Assembly (NCBI GenBank): GCA_958295945.1
Contig: OY282386.1
Span: 2,431,864 to 2,495,863, forward strand
From: Candidatus Poribacteria bacterium
GTDB taxonomy: Bacteria; Poribacteria; WGA-4E; WGA-3G
Length of the DNA: 64,000 nt
Direction of reading: 5' to 3'
The translations under genes and the position numbers were made by a program. Below, piece by piece: positions 49,376 through 59,838 of this stretch. Under the pieces are notes generated by a model, which worked only from the letters and a program-made list of their open reading frames with translations, was not told the DNA's origin and searched no databases. Every line of letters starts with the position of its first letter. The first letter of the stretch is position 1.

Positions 49376-52300
49376 CTACTCCCCGGCAATTACCAACTTC
49401 GTCAGGTCGGCTACGGCATAGATATGTTTCGCTATACGATTTAGCAATGCTAATCTATTTGTACGAAGGTCAGCATCTTCTGCCATAACAAGAACATCGT
49501 CAAAAAACTTGTCAATTGTAAGTTGCAACGCTGCTAACTGATTCAAGAGTTCTGAATATTCTCTCAACTGGATACTTTTCTCAAAATTAGGTTCTGCTTC
49601 GGTGATATGAGCGTTTAACTCTTTTTCAGCATTGTCTTTTAGCAACCCAGTATCCACAGTTTCCGGTGCATTTTCAGGCAAAATCCTAAGCACACGATTG
49701 AGTGCATTATATATGTCTTCAAAATTGGATGTCAAGCGAAATTCAGCAAGTGTACCTGCACGTTTGAGAATATCTGTAATATTAACATCACCGACTGCTA
49801 ATACTGCATCAGCAAGGTCAGGGGTATATTTCTGTGTTTGTAAGATAACGCGTAGACGTTCTTTGATGAAATTCAGAACACTTGCTTTTGTGTCGTCAAC
49901 TAAATCCATATCATATAGTGAGATAGCTTTTTCTACTACTCGGTCTAATGAAAGCGGAAGCTCTCGATCTTGTAGAATACGTATTGTGCCGAGGGCATGC
50001 CGTCGTAAAGAATACGGGTCTTGCGAACCAGTTGGTCGTTCTTCTATGCCGAAGTATCCTACCATGGTATCAATTTTGTCAGCAATAGCAAGTATCGCAC
50101 CGACCTCGGTTTCAGGCAGGGGAGTCGCCCCGAAAGGTTGGTAATGCTCAGCGATAGCGTCAGCGACCTCTGTAGTTTCACCAGAGTTTTGAGCGTAGTA
50201 CCGTCCCGTAATCCCCTGTAGTGATGGGAATTCTATGACCATTTGTGTTGTCAAATCCGCCTTACAAAGCAACGCAGCCCGTTCCACATGATGGGTGGTT
50301 GTTTCCGATAACTTCAATTCTGTGGTAATAAACTTCACCAATGCTTTCATGCGATTTGCTTTATCCAAAAGCGATCCGAGTTTAGCGTGAAAGACAACCG
50401 CACCTAAACGTTCAACTTTATCAGCGAGTGTTGTTTTTTGATCAGCACTATAAAAGAATTCTGCATCGTTGAGTCGTGCATGTAGCACACGTTCATTACC
50501 GTGCCGAACACCATCAATATTGCCATCTGTTCCATTGGAAATAGTGATGAATTTTGGTGCAAGTTCAGTCTCACTTTTCCACATCGGGAAATAACGTTGA
50601 TGCTTTTTCATAGCGGTAATCAGCACTTCAGGCGGTAATTCCAAATGAGACTCACTGAAATTGCCGACAATAGGTTGAGGATTTTCTACGAGATAGTTTA
50701 CCGTATCCAACAATTCTTCATCTATCTTAACCAAACATTCTTCGGCCTCAAAAACATTCCGCACCTGTTTTTCTATGGTGTCACGTCGTTGCTTTTGACA
50801 TGCGATAACATCAACTTCCTGCAATTTCTGGATATAGTTGTCCACGTCTGCGGTTGACAAAGTGATTGGGTCGGGATGCAAAGATCGGTGTCCATAGGTA
50901 ATACGTCCGGCATGTGCTGCACCGTAAGTACAGTCGACGACTATATCTCCGAGGAGTGCTACAAGCCAACGGATTGGACGTGCAAAACGAGCAAATGCGT
51001 GTGGTTCTGCTGATTCTGTTTCCCACCGCATCGTTTTTGGAAAGCGAAGTGCTTCAACCCATTCGGGTAGGAGTGTTTCCAATAGTTCCAGTGTAGACAA
51101 TCCTTCTTCAAGTTTGGAGACAGTAATGTATTCGCCACGTTCAGTTTCAACAATGCGGATATCGGAGAGTTCAACACCTTGTGATTTGGCAAAACCGATG
51201 GCTGCCTTCGTCGGTTCCCCATTTTCATCGTAAGCAATGCTTTTAGGTGGTCCAACGATTTCTGTTTCCTCACTTTCCTGCAGCGTTTTGATGTCTTTGA
51301 TAGTAAGTGTTATCCGTCTCGGTGTGCTGAAGGTCTGAATATTGCCAAACGGAATTCTATGTGCTGTGAGGGAATCGACCGCTATTTTGCTGAGTTGGTC
51401 AAGGGCAGGTGGCACATAACTCGTGGGTATCTCCTCCGTGCCGATTTCAAAGAGAAGGTCTGCGGTTTCCGATAGGTTAGATACCTCACCTGAAGTTGCT
51501 ACGGTGCTGTTAGAAACCGCACCTACCGTGGTAAGGGCAGCCGCTGTGTCAAATCGACCCATCAGTGGGTGTCCCATCTCTTCGCGTTGTGTGACGTAGG
51601 CGCGTGCGATACGTTGTGCCAACCTACGCACACGTTCAATATAACTCACTCGTTCCGTGACGCTAATAACGCCGCGAGCATCCAGCATGTTGAAGGTATG
51701 GGAACATTTCAAAACATGGTCGGTTGCGGGAAGAACTAAACCTGCATCTAAACACGCGTGCGTTTCTTTTTCATAGGTGCTAAATTGTTCAAACAGCATG
51801 TCAACGTTGGCGTGTTCAAAGTTGTAGGTTGAGTATTCCACTTCGCTCTGATGGTGGACATCACCATAGTTCAGGTGTTCATTCCAACGAATATCAAAAA
51901 ATGTATCAACATCCTGTAGGTAAAGTGCGATCCGTTCAAGTCCGTAGGTAATCTCAGCACAAATCGGGGCAAGGTCTATGCTACCCATCTGTTGGAAATA
52001 GGTGAACTGTGTGACTTCTGCACCGTTCCACCACACTTCCCAACCGAGTCCTGATGCACCGAGTGTCGGTGATTCCCAATCGTCTTCTACAAAGCGGATG
52101 TCGTTTTTACGGGGTGAAATGCCGAGGTGATATAGACTTTCAAGATAGAGTGGCAGCACATTTTCGGGTGCTGGTTTTAGTATGACTTGATATTGGTAAT
52201 ATGCACCGAGACGGAAGGGGTTTTCTGCGTATCTGCCATCGGTGGGTCGCCTAACTGGTTCTACATACGCTACATTCCACGGTTCTGGTCCGAGGCATCG

Positions 52301-52420
52301 TAAAAAGGTGGCGGGGTTAAATGTCCCTGCGCCGACTTCTATATCGCATGGTTGTTGAATTATACATCCTTGTTCTGCCCAAAATTTCTCTAATGCTAAT
52401 ATTATTTCTTGTAAGGTCAT
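49376..52420 (-). CDS. glyQS: Glycyl-tRNA synthetase, fused alpha and beta subunits
   Basis: 1014 aa. Residues 1-290 are the class II alpha subunit: [69 protein letters not shown]. Residues 320-1014 are the beta subunit: [41 protein letters not shown], and the anticodon-binding C-terminus. Most bacteria keep glyQ and glyS separate; fusion is known in chlamydiae and plant organelles. The linker (about 297-308) is encoded by a copy of the dispersed palindromic repeat. ATG 52420 has only a distant CGGAG. Confidence 0.95.
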   Translation of the reverse strand: MTLQEIILALEKFWAEQGCIIQQPCDIEVGAGTFNPATFLRCLGPEPWNVAYVEPVRRPTDGRYAENPFRLGAYYQYQVILKPAPENVLPLYLESLYHLGISPRKNDIRFVEDDWESPTLGASGLGWEVWWNGAEVTQFTYFQQMGSIDLAPICAEITYGLERIALYLQDVDTFFDIRWNEHLNYGDVHHQSEVEYSTYNFEHANVDMLFEQFSTYEKETHACLDAGLVLPATDHVLKCSHTFNMLDARGVISVTERVSYIERVRRLAQRIARAYVTQREEMGHPLMGRFDTAAALTTVGAVSNSTVATSGEVSNLSETADLLFEIGTEEIPTSYVPPALDQLSKIAVDSLTAHRIPFGNIQTFSTPRRITLTIKDIKTLQESEETEIVGPPKSIAYDENGEPTKAAIGFAKSQGVELSDIRIVETERGEYITVSKLEEGLSTLELLETLLPEWVEALRFPKTMRWETESAEPHAFARFARPIRWLVALLGDIVVDCTYGAAHAGRITYGHRSLHPDPITLSTADVDNYIQKLQEVDVIACQKQRRDTIEKQVRNVFEAEECLVKIDEELLDTVNYLVENPQPIVGNFSESHLELPPEVLITAMKKHQRYFPMWKSETELAPKFITISNGTDGNIDGVRHGNERVLHARLNDAEFFYSADQKTTLADKVERLGAVVFHAKLGSLLDKANRMKALVKFITTELKLSETTTHHVERAALLCKADLTTQMVIEFPSLQGITGRYYAQNSGETTEVADAIAEHYQPFGATPLPETEVGAILAIADKIDTMVGYFGIEERPTGSQDPYSLRRHALGTIRILQDRELPLSLDRVVEKAISLYDMDLVDDTKASVLNFIKERLRVILQTQKYTPDLADAVLAVGDVNITDILKRAGTLAEFRLTSNFEDIYNALNRVLRILPENAPETVDTGLLKDNAEKELNAHITEAEPNFEKSIQLREYSELLNQLAALQLTIDKFFDDVLVMAEDADLRTNRLALLNRIAKHIYAVADLTKLVIAGE
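51497..51532 (-). repeat. Palindromic repeat forming coding sequence inside glyQS
   Basis: On the coding strand, ACGGTAGGTGCGGTTTCTAA followed by CAGCACCGTAG matches the intergenic word CGGTAGGTGCGGTTTCCTAA plus its complement. It is one base shorter in the loop and stays in frame, giving [12 protein letters not shown] between the two subunit domains. Confidence 0.75.
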
Positions 52421-52518
52421 ATTTGTTTGTTGTTGTCTGCTCCGTTTCTGTTGGTTGAATATGCTTTGAGTTAAGTCGGTAATATTAGTGCATTGATTGA
52501 AGAAACGTCTTTGTTACT

Positions 52519-52917
52519 TTAATATGTGTGAAGTTCAATAGTTCCTGTTGAGAATGAAATGTTCAAATTAAAATGTGACAAGAAATCTAAGCCTAATACA
52601 CCATCAATAGTTGAGCCAAAAGGTAAGTCGTGACATACGACATCAATGTTTTCAATAGATTCCCCAATTGCAGTTAATTTACGTGCGGTTATGATTTTAG
52701 CTGGGACAATACCGCTACCTGTGGTAAGAAGTATTACTTGTTTCGGATTTGAAAGATCGTATCCCAAATCTGAAGCTATTCTTGTTGGAATTGAGGTGTT
52801 TGATGATCCTGTGTCTAAAGCAACAATCAAATTTCGGAAGTTATTTGCATTGATGTCGCCAACTGTGAGCCGGAGGACAATCAACTCACCTGTCGGATTG
52901 AAGGATACGTATCCCAT
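52519..52917 (-). CDS. Retropepsin-like aspartyl protease
   Basis: 132 aa. The catalytic motif is LDTGSSNTSIP (Asp35-Thr-Gly); the second half gives DGVLGLDFLSHFNLNIS, the hydrophobic-Gly flap-and-end pattern of clan AA proteases, which dimerise. The ATG overlaps the stop of the small partner (TAATG). A second, frameshifted copy of the pair lies at 54636-55260. Substrate unknown. Confidence 0.85.
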   Translation of the reverse strand: MGYVSFNPTGELIVLRLTVGDINANNFRNLIVALDTGSSNTSIPTRIASDLGYDLSNPKQVILLTTGSGIVPAKIITARKLTAIGESIENIDVVCHDLPFGSTIDGVLGLDFLSHFNLNISFSTGTIELHTY

Positions 52918-53144
52918 TACAATAGATACCTCATCCCTTCCGGTAGTTCACCTGTCCAGTGTATAGCTGCGCTACCTTCATAATTACCGGAAACTTCATG
53001 AATATCGTCTCTTGATTTGCTATGCGCAAAGACAACCCCTGACAACAGTTCGGTATTTTCGCTGATTTCACAGTCAACGATAAACAACCATTGATCAGGA
53101 TATTTTTCAGTCATCTCTTCAAGAGTCATACGTTCGTTAGACAT
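52917..53144 (-). CDS. Small partner of the retropepsin, copy 1
   Basis: 75 aa, acidic: MTLEEMTEKYPDQWLFIVDC, then ELLSGVVFAHSKSRDDIHE. It always precedes the protease here with overlapping stop and start, in both copies. Similar YP-x-x-W-hydrophobic proteins with retropepsins occur in cyanobacteria by my recollection. It could be an inhibitor, chaperone or substrate of the protease. Confidence 0.75.
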   Translation of the reverse strand: MSNERMTLEEMTEKYPDQWLFIVDCEISENTELLSGVVFAHSKSRDDIHEVSGNYEGSAAIHWTGELPEGMRYLL

Positions 53145-53215
53145 TTATGCATCTCCTCTACAAGTGATATGGGACAGTTTATAGAATTATATCTTTTTCG
53201 TTGTATATTGTCAAA

Positions 53216-54616
53216 TCATTTCAGTAACGACCAATCAGGCTCATCTTCAGGATTACTAAGCGGACCGTGTGCATTACGAATAATGCGTCGTTGCGCGTCA
53301 TACCAATCCGTATAACTCGTTGCAGCTTGGAGTTTATCGTTTCGCGCATCCATAAGATTTAAGAGCGTCCTTTCCATTTCATCTGCCAACGATTTGGCAT
53401 CAGGATCGTCAATCAGGTTGTTCATCTGCAACGGGTCTGCTTCAATGTCATACAACATCCGTTTACCGTCTAACCAACGTGCGTAACTATGGGATTTTGT
53501 GCGAACACCACGCCACTCGTCACCATCAACGAGATAATCGTAGGTATTACCGAAGTTCATTGTCAAAACAGCATCCTGCTCAAAAGCATCCGTTTCACCA
53601 TGCCAAGATGCTGACAGGTCATAACCTTCCACTGTCCGTGGTGGTTGAATTCCACATAAACCGCATAGAGATGGGAACAGATCAACAGGAGATGTAAGTG
53701 TGTCGCACGTGCGGTTGCCTTCAAAAACACCGGGAAGCCGCATTATCAACGGCACCTTGATGGATTCCTCGTAAGGTTTCTTCTTTGCCCAAAAGTTGAT
53801 GCCTTGCGCGCCACCTTGCGTGCCATGATCAGACCCAAAAACAAGTAACGTATTTTCCACACGTCCCGTTCTTTCAAGGTATGCCATCAGTTCACCGAGC
53901 ATATCATCAACTGCTAACGTCATAGCGAGGTAGTGGCGGTAAATCTTTAAGGATTGTTCTCGCTGTTTATCTGGTACGTTTTCAGGTAGGTGAAGTTCTT
54001 CAGGGAGTCGGTCATAGTATTTCTGTGGTGCATAATCATAAGGTGTATTATGTGCTTGATGTGGAGAGATAAACAGACAAAATGGCGTCCCATCGTCAAC
54101 ATCATCCATAAACTGAAAGGCATATCGGTTCAGCGCGTCAGTTTCATATCCTTCCCATCTTTCATTCCGCCAATTGTCAAGATTTACCGTGCCGTTGAAA
54201 TAATCGGTATGAAAGTTATAGCCGCGCCAGTGTTGGAATCCGAGTCGGTCACGTCCTTCTGGGACATAATCGCGTCCACCGATTTCTGGGAATGAACCTG
54301 TGTGCAAATGCCATTTACCGACCCATGCGGTGCGATAACCGTTTCGACTGAATACATCACCGAGTCCGATCTCATCGTGCCGGGTATTGACGAAGTTGAT
54401 GAGATGACCGGTTGTCTGCGGGTGTCGTCCGGTGAGTAGCATGGAGCGGTAAGGTGTGCAAACAGGTGCAGTGGCGATTGCGTTGGAGAACACTGTGCCT
54501 TCCTGCGCGAGTCGGTCAATGTGAGGAGTATCAATCTGAGTTTCGCCATATACTGGCAATGAGCAAGCACGGATTTGGTCAGAAAGGAGATAAACAATGT
54601 TGGGGGAGTTTGTCAT
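53216..54616 (-). CDS. Sulfatase
   Basis: 466 aa from ATG 54616; the longer frame from 54688 extends into the retropepsin remnant. Alkaline-phosphatase-fold sulfatase hydrolysing sulfate esters. The formylglycine motif is C53-T-P-Y-R57 in PVCTPYRSMLLTGRHP, so a maturase is needed. Metal and active-site segments: IVYLLSDQ, VGKWHLHTG, and VFGSDHGTQGG. No signal peptide is apparent, suggesting a cytoplasmic enzyme. It is bracketed by two copies of the retropepsin module. Confidence 0.92.
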   Translation of the reverse strand: MTNSPNIVYLLSDQIRACSLPVYGETQIDTPHIDRLAQEGTVFSNAIATAPVCTPYRSMLLTGRHPQTTGHLINFVNTRHDEIGLGDVFSRNGYRTAWVGKWHLHTGSFPEIGGRDYVPEGRDRLGFQHWRGYNFHTDYFNGTVNLDNWRNERWEGYETDALNRYAFQFMDDVDDGTPFCLFISPHQAHNTPYDYAPQKYYDRLPEELHLPENVPDKQREQSLKIYRHYLAMTLAVDDMLGELMAYLERTGRVENTLLVFGSDHGTQGGAQGINFWAKKKPYEESIKVPLIMRLPGVFEGNRTCDTLTSPVDLFPSLCGLCGIQPPRTVEGYDLSASWHGETDAFEQDAVLTMNFGNTYDYLVDGDEWRGVRTKSHSYARWLDGKRMLYDIEADPLQMNNLIDDPDAKSLADEMERTLLNLMDARNDKLQAATSYTDWYDAQRRIIRNAHGPLSNPEDEPDWSLLK

Positions 54617-54635
54617 GTTTGATTTCTTGTGGAAA

Positions 54636-55033
54636 TTATTTTGGGTAAATTTCAATAGTTCCTGTTGAAAACAAGATACTAATATCAAAATGTTGTAGAA
54701 AATTCAAACCTAATAATCCCTCAACTATTGAGTTTTCAGGCAGATCATGACATAATACATCAATATCTTCTACAGATTCACCAATAGCGGTTAAATTGCG
54801 TACAGTTATTATTTTTGCCGTTATTATACCATTACTTGTGAGTATATCTACCTCTTGCTTAGGATTTGACAGATCGTAACCTAATCTGTAGCAACTTGTG
54901 ATGGAATAGATGTTATAGAAGCACCTGTATCCAAACCAACGGATAAGGTTTGGAAGGCATCCATATTTATTCCACCAACTTCAAGACTAAGGACTATTAA
55001 ACTTCGTGTCCCATCAAATGAAATTCTTGCCAC
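54636..55033 (-). pseudogene. Frameshifted retropepsin-like protease, copy 2
   Basis: Starts at GTG 55033 (overlapping TAG of the partner). The reading matches copy 1 (SLIVLSLEVGGINMDAFQTL, LDTGASITSIPSQVATD), then stops at TAG. One missing T near 54890 explains this. After restoring it the frame runs LGYDLSNPKQEVDIL, HDLPENSIVEGLLGLNFLQ, TGTIEIYPK to a stop at 54636-54638. The catalytic DTG is intact, but the product would end 12 residues later. Confidence 0.8.
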
Positions 55034-55260
55034 TACAATAGGTATCCTACACCATCTGGCGTTTTACGTGTAGAATGGACAGCAACTCGTCCTGTGTAGT
55101 TCATTGAAACATCACGTATCTCCTTACGAGACTTACTATGTGCTACGAGTCTGCCTGTTAATAACTCGGTGTTTTCACTGAGTTCATAATCAACGATAAG
55201 CAGCCATTCATCAGGATATTGCTTTTCCATTTCTTCAATGGTTAGGTGTTCATTGATCAT
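55033..55260 (-). CDS. Small partner of the retropepsin, copy 2
   Basis: 75 aa, clearly homologous to the protein at 52917-53144 (TIEEMEKQYPDEWLLIVDYE, ELLTGRLVAHSKSRKEI). Intact although its protease neighbour is frameshifted, so it may serve copy 1 or be next to decay. Confidence 0.75.
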   Translation of the reverse strand: MINEHLTIEEMEKQYPDEWLLIVDYELSENTELLTGRLVAHSKSRKEIRDVSMNYTGRVAVHSTRKTPDGVGYLL

Positions 55261-55330
55261 TGACCATCTCTCCTCTTAGGTATTCGTTAGATCGTATGTA
55301 TCTTCTTGCCAAACCGTTTTTGTTATTAAA

Positions 55331-55543
55331 TTATACCATATTTCCAATGTTAGTCTCAAATTTTCGAAGTTTTGGTATAACGGTGGGATGTGGGTCCTCA
55401 AAAAATAGTTCTATAGCTTCTCTAAGGTTGTCGATTGCTCCATCTTCACTTTTACCTTGACTCGCAACATCTACCTCCAAACATTGTGCGACCAACCACC
55501 GACCCTCTTGAGAAATACATGCTGTAAAGGTATGGGTTTTCAT
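55331..55543 (-). CDS. Orphan HicB-like antitoxin
   Basis: 70 aa with the HicB RNase-H-like core: TFTACISQEGRWLVAQCLEVDVASQGKSEDGAIDNLREAIELFFED. It lacks the C-terminal DNA-binding domain of longer HicB proteins. AGGAG precedes the ATG. No HicA toxin lies on either side (only 36 nt upstream before the PorV gene), so it is an orphan. Confidence 0.8.
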   Translation of the reverse strand: MKTHTFTACISQEGRWLVAQCLEVDVASQGKSEDGAIDNLREAIELFFEDPHPTVIPKLRKFETNIGNMV

Positions 55544-55579
55544 TCTAATTCTCCTATTTTATGGTACATGTAGTGAAGT

Positions 55580-56725
55580 CTAAAACTTCAGCCCCACACT
55601 AACACGGTGCGCGTCATTCAGGTATCCAAAATCAGCGAATGCATAATCTAACGATAGCATAGTGTTACCAAACTCTAAATGTATACCTAAACCAAGAGTC
55701 AACCCTTCCTCGTCATCACTGTGGTCAGGACCTAAACGGAATTTATAGCCTGCCCGAAGTGCTGCCATCTTTCTATACCAGTATTCCACGCCAAGATTCA
55801 GACGTTCACTGTTGTCATTCGGATGGTTACCATCAAGTGCTATGGTGAGAAGGTTGCTTTCATTATCAATCAAGTCGTAAGCCACACCGAGCCGAAAATT
55901 TGAAGGCAACGGAAATTCAACGGTATCCAACTCCGCCTTTACCGCAGGATTCGTGGTATCTGGATGCGGTGGATATTCTGCAAGTTGTTCATTTCCAGCC
56001 ACTTCGGTACCTGTTTTAAGATCATGACCACTAAAACGCATCTCAGGTCCAAAGTTTGAGAAAGACATCCCGATTCGGAGACTACGCCAACCTGTATGGT
56101 ATAGGGTGCCAACATCTAAAGCAACGCCTCTTGCACTTTCCCGATGAATCTGCTGATGGATATATTTGGCATTGATACCAACAGAGAGATTAACACCAGA
56201 TTCTTTTTGATAGAGTTGTTTGGAATACGCTACCGAGACCGCAGTATCCCACGCGGAGTACCAAAGTCCTGTGCCATCAGGGAAGTCAAGATTAGTGATT
56301 TCCGTATCGGGAACGTTAAGAAACGTGACGCTTGCTCCTAACGTTCCGACCTTCTCTATTGGTACAGCAAATGCAAGATAGTTGTATCGCACGTCCGCAA
56401 GCCAAATCGTGTGTGTATCTGAAAAACTTGTCTTTTCAAGTTGACTCAAACCCGCTGGATTCCAATAGATGGTTGTAACATCGTTTGCAATTGCCCCGAA
56501 CGCACCACCTAAACTATCCACACGAGCCCCAGGTCCAATCTTGAGAAATTGTGCCCCTGCAGTTCCAACATTCGTTGTCGCATAACTGGGAACTATCAGT
56601 GAAAATATGAGAGTCACCACGAGAATAAACGTGAATAATGAAGTATGGTAGCACTGCGTATCTGCTTTCCGTTCCTTTGCTAACCTATCATTCTGTCCAT
56701 CTTGAAAAAAAGTAACATTGTGCAT
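55580..56725 (-). CDS. PorV/PorQ-family outer-membrane barrel protein
   Basis: 381 aa. A long basic N-region, hydrophobic signal (about 29-49), then NVGTAGAQFLKIGPGARVDSLGGAFGAIANDVTTIYWNPAGLSQL, the hallmark start of PorV/PorQ and UPF0164 proteins. The rest is a FadL-like barrel ending YAFADFGYLNDAHRVSVGLKF. In type IX secretion PorV hands cargo to the surface. AGGAG precedes the ATG. It lies 24 nt after the large secreted protein at 56750, which carries a likely type IX-like C-terminal domain. Confidence 0.9.
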   Translation of the reverse strand: MHNVTFFQDGQNDRLAKERKADTQCYHTSLFTFILVVTLIFSLIVPSYATTNVGTAGAQFLKIGPGARVDSLGGAFGAIANDVTTIYWNPAGLSQLEKTSFSDTHTIWLADVRYNYLAFAVPIEKVGTLGASVTFLNVPDTEITNLDFPDGTGLWYSAWDTAVSVAYSKQLYQKESGVNLSVGINAKYIHQQIHRESARGVALDVGTLYHTGWRSLRIGMSFSNFGPEMRFSGHDLKTGTEVAGNEQLAEYPPHPDTTNPAVKAELDTVEFPLPSNFRLGVAYDLIDNESNLLTIALDGNHPNDNSERLNLGVEYWYRKMAALRAGYKFRLGPDHSDDEEGLTLGLGIHLEFGNTMLSLDYAFADFGYLNDAHRVSVGLKF

Positions 56726-56749
56726 GTGTTTCTCCTAAATCGTGTTCCT

Positions 56750-59700
56750 TTATCGGATGATTGCAAATCGTCCAACCTTATTTCCGATGACTTCATCATT
56801 TTCATCTTGTGCTTCAACATGAAAGATATAAACACCACTGGCAAGAGCTTGGTTATAGCGGTTGAGTAGATCAAATTCCGCCGTTCCACCTTTGTCCCCT
56901 TGTGCTAACCGTTCATCAGGACTGAATGCATCGGTGCTTTCGTGTTTGATTTCACGCACCAATTCCCCTGCTAACGTATAGATTCGGATAGTACATTGTG
57001 GTGGAAGTCGCATGAAAAAGATTTTATCCGATCCTTCAACGTTTTCCGCTTTGTTCGTGACAAAGTATGGGTTTGGCACGACACGAATACGATCAAGATC
57101 TTCTTTGATATTATCTGCTTCAAGCGATTCTTTTTCTGTGGTGAGTAGCTGCTCATCTCCGTCCTGTGGTGCACTAATACCACCCATTTCAATAGTAAAT
57201 ACATCACCAGCAGAAAGTTCACCATTCGGATCAGAGATATAGACATAAGCACCGCGGAGGAATATTCTAATGAATTCTGGTGTGTCCTCTGGAACGTATT
57301 CATCACCCCAACCGGCTCCCGATAGTATTGCATACCCATCAGCACGTTGGTCATTGAAGGCTATTTCTTCACCCGTGTCTTCGTCAACGACTCTGATATG
57401 TGTATCGTCCACAAATGTGATTGAATACGTATGTGGACGATAATATGTTATCCAGAAGATGTTTGGTCCGGTGGTAGTGCTTCCTCCGGTCGCCTCATTT
57501 TGAATATCCACTGTCCACCCTGGAACAGCACCTTCGGTCAGTTTAACGTCAATAATAGAGTTTGCTGTTGGACTATCGTAGGATACGTCGACTCCTATCA
57601 GTTTCAGAATGATACCATCAAACATCGGTGTACGGGTTTCAACAGCCTCTCGGTGGTCTGGATCGTACCAATCAAATGTTTGCTTTTCAACGACCGTTTG
57701 ATTTGTTGTTGTGTTGACAATCTCATAGGCAGGAGGTTGGTAGCCAGGACCTGTGATGTATGCCGCCGCTCCAGTCTGTTCAGCACCATGCCAAACAATC
57801 TTATATTGATGTCCAGTAACTTTGTCTGGTGCTATCACCATCGGTTCAACAGAAACAGTTACATCCCCGTTTGGCACCAATTCAGCGGTAGGTTCTTTAT
57901 ACCCCGCAGGATGTGCGCGTGGAACAACATGAACCATCGTTTCAATTTGGCTGCTTTCCATTGCTGGCAGTGCCTTCTTAGGGTTACCTGTATCGTAAGA
58001 GGTGACCGCATAAGTATATTGTATGCCATTGGTTAAGCCAGCGTCCGTATAGAAATTCTTGATACCCGAATCTTCACCGAGTGCCTGGGATGTAGTCGAA
58101 ACGACTTGGAAAATATCCCCAGCCACGGGCGGTCCTTCAGGTCCATCCGTAATTGTAACATATAATCCACCGAAATAAATCTGTTCACCAGAGCGGTATG
58201 TTCCATCAGGGTGTGGTTCACCTGAATCAGGATTCTTGATGACAACATAACCACCACCATTTGATGGAAATTCGGGATTATATGCCATCACTTCCCAAAG
58301 TGTTGTGTTTATTATCTCAAATTCTGTGCTGGAATTGAATTTGATAGCATAGGTTGCATTCTTGAAGAAATCTGCGAAAAAGGGTTCATCTCCCATGTTT
58401 TCAATGGTAGCATCTGACTGCTTGCCGACGTGTGCGACAGTAAAGTAATTACCTGTAGCACTCGGCTGGTCAAACTCCATCAACAATTCCCAATCTTCCA
58501 CAGGTTTGCCGGTGTTTTCATCATAAGCAGTATCACGTCTATAAACCCGATATCCTTCAAATATTTTCTCTGAATCAGTGGGGTCTACATATTCTTCAAT
58601 ATTCTTTTCAACTTCGTTATCCACCCATAGACCAGCACTTTCCCATACGAGAGAGACCTGTCCATCTGCAGGATAAGCCGTTACCATCGGTGAGGGTGGT
58701 GGAGCTGGTGCAATGTAATCATCGTCATATAACTTCTGTGCCCAATCCGATGCGACCTGCAGACCGGCAAGTCCTTCACCAATAGCCACTGCTACAATGA
58801 CGTTAAATGTCTGACCAGGGGCAAGCGTTTGAATTGGACCGTAGGATTGGATAAATCGTTGGTCGTCATAGTTTGCGGGAAGTGGTTCAACCCCGGGAGT
58901 ACTGATAAGCGCATACATCTCCGCATCGGTTGTTGGATCTGTGTCAATAGTAATCCGCTTGTGTGCAGTAAAAGGTATTTTATCTGTCTCATCTTCTGAA
59001 TTCTCACCTAAGTACGCATCAAGTACCCGTAAACCGATGTATCCCGGGGCAGAGGCGTTAGAAAACCCGTAAGAGAGATAACGGTTGGGATGCTCACCTG
59101 GATTGAGACTGTCCGGTGTTTGGTCTAAAGCAACGAAGTCATCTCCTGAGTAACTTGCTGTTCCTGTCTCGTTACTTGAGACATCAACATCATAACGAAA
59201 CGCCATGAAAACATCTTCAAGTGTGTCGCTACCTACATTCTTGATATTATATTCAAGTATAAAGAAGTCATAAAGCGGGGCATAACTCCATTGAAACCCG
59301 TTAACTTCAAGCTCTAAACCGAGTATCAATCCTTTATTTGCTTCAGGATTAGTATCAGTGCATTTGAAGCGAATAGATTGGTTTGTCGGTGTGCCTTTTG
59401 TCGTTACACCGGGTTTGCGAATATACACCTCATCTCTTGTTCCATATATTGTCGGGTCAAATTCTTCATCAGTTATATGGTCAATAGGCCAAATTTCACT
59501 CTGTCTGCCATCTGACTCGGCGACACCGACTTCACCATTCCTTTTCGCACCGATCCAGATGTCCCCTTCAAAGATGTAGGAATCGTTTGTACCTGCTGGC
59601 CACCACCCTGATGGGTTAGCAGTAGGGTTCCTTGGATACCCAACGACTGTTGTGTTGAAAATAGCAGAGGACAAATTCCCTACGTCCAATGCTTTCCAAT

Positions 59701-59773
59701 CTTCACCTGCATTCACCGAAAATGCGGTAAATGCTAATACCGTAAATAATAGACTATATCGCAGTATCTTCAT
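56750..59773 (-). CDS. Large secreted protein with C-terminal FlgD/T9SS-type domain
   Basis: 1007 aa from ATG 59773 (GGAGGT upstream). Signal peptide (about 1-22). The body contains a beta-rich N-terminal domain with SYIFEGDIWIGAKR and SDTLEDVFMAFRYDVD, Fn3-like segments (SLVWESAGLWVDNEVEKNIEEY, IQYTYAVTSYDTGNPKKA), and a C-terminal domain RIRVVPNPYF, CTIRIYTLAGELVREI, ASGVYIFHVEA, GRFAIIR. The end is the Por-secretion-like / FlgD-Ig fold that often marks type IX cargo. It precedes the PorV gene in one operon, so it is probably that protein's client. Confidence 0.82.
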   Translation of the reverse strand: MKILRYSLLFTVLAFTAFSVNAGEDWKALDVGNLSSAIFNTTVVGYPRNPTANPSGWWPAGTNDSYIFEGDIWIGAKRNGEVGVAESDGRQSEIWPIDHITDEEFDPTIYGTRDEVYIRKPGVTTKGTPTNQSIRFKCTDTNPEANKGLILGLELEVNGFQWSYAPLYDFFILEYNIKNVGSDTLEDVFMAFRYDVDVSSNETGTASYSGDDFVALDQTPDSLNPGEHPNRYLSYGFSNASAPGYIGLRVLDAYLGENSEDETDKIPFTAHKRITIDTDPTTDAEMYALISTPGVEPLPANYDDQRFIQSYGPIQTLAPGQTFNVIVAVAIGEGLAGLQVASDWAQKLYDDDYIAPAPPPSPMVTAYPADGQVSLVWESAGLWVDNEVEKNIEEYVDPTDSEKIFEGYRVYRRDTAYDENTGKPVEDWELLMEFDQPSATGNYFTVAHVGKQSDATIENMGDEPFFADFFKNATYAIKFNSSTEFEIINTTLWEVMAYNPEFPSNGGGYVVIKNPDSGEPHPDGTYRSGEQIYFGGLYVTITDGPEGPPVAGDIFQVVSTTSQALGEDSGIKNFYTDAGLTNGIQYTYAVTSYDTGNPKKALPAMESSQIETMVHVVPRAHPAGYKEPTAELVPNGDVTVSVEPMVIAPDKVTGHQYKIVWHGAEQTGAAAYITGPGYQPPAYEIVNTTTNQTVVEKQTFDWYDPDHREAVETRTPMFDGIILKLIGVDVSYDSPTANSIIDVKLTEGAVPGWTVDIQNEATGGSTTTGPNIFWITYYRPHTYSITFVDDTHIRVVDEDTGEEIAFNDQRADGYAILSGAGWGDEYVPEDTPEFIRIFLRGAYVYISDPNGELSAGDVFTIEMGGISAPQDGDEQLLTTEKESLEADNIKEDLDRIRVVPNPYFVTNKAENVEGSDKIFFMRLPPQCTIRIYTLAGELVREIKHESTDAFSPDERLAQGDKGGTAEFDLLNRYNQALASGVYIFHVEAQDENDEVIGNKVGRFAIIR

Positions 59774-59838
59774 ATAAACTGACCTCCATGTTACAGTGCC
59801 TGACGACAAATTACCTAAACAGAAATGTTATAGAGAAT

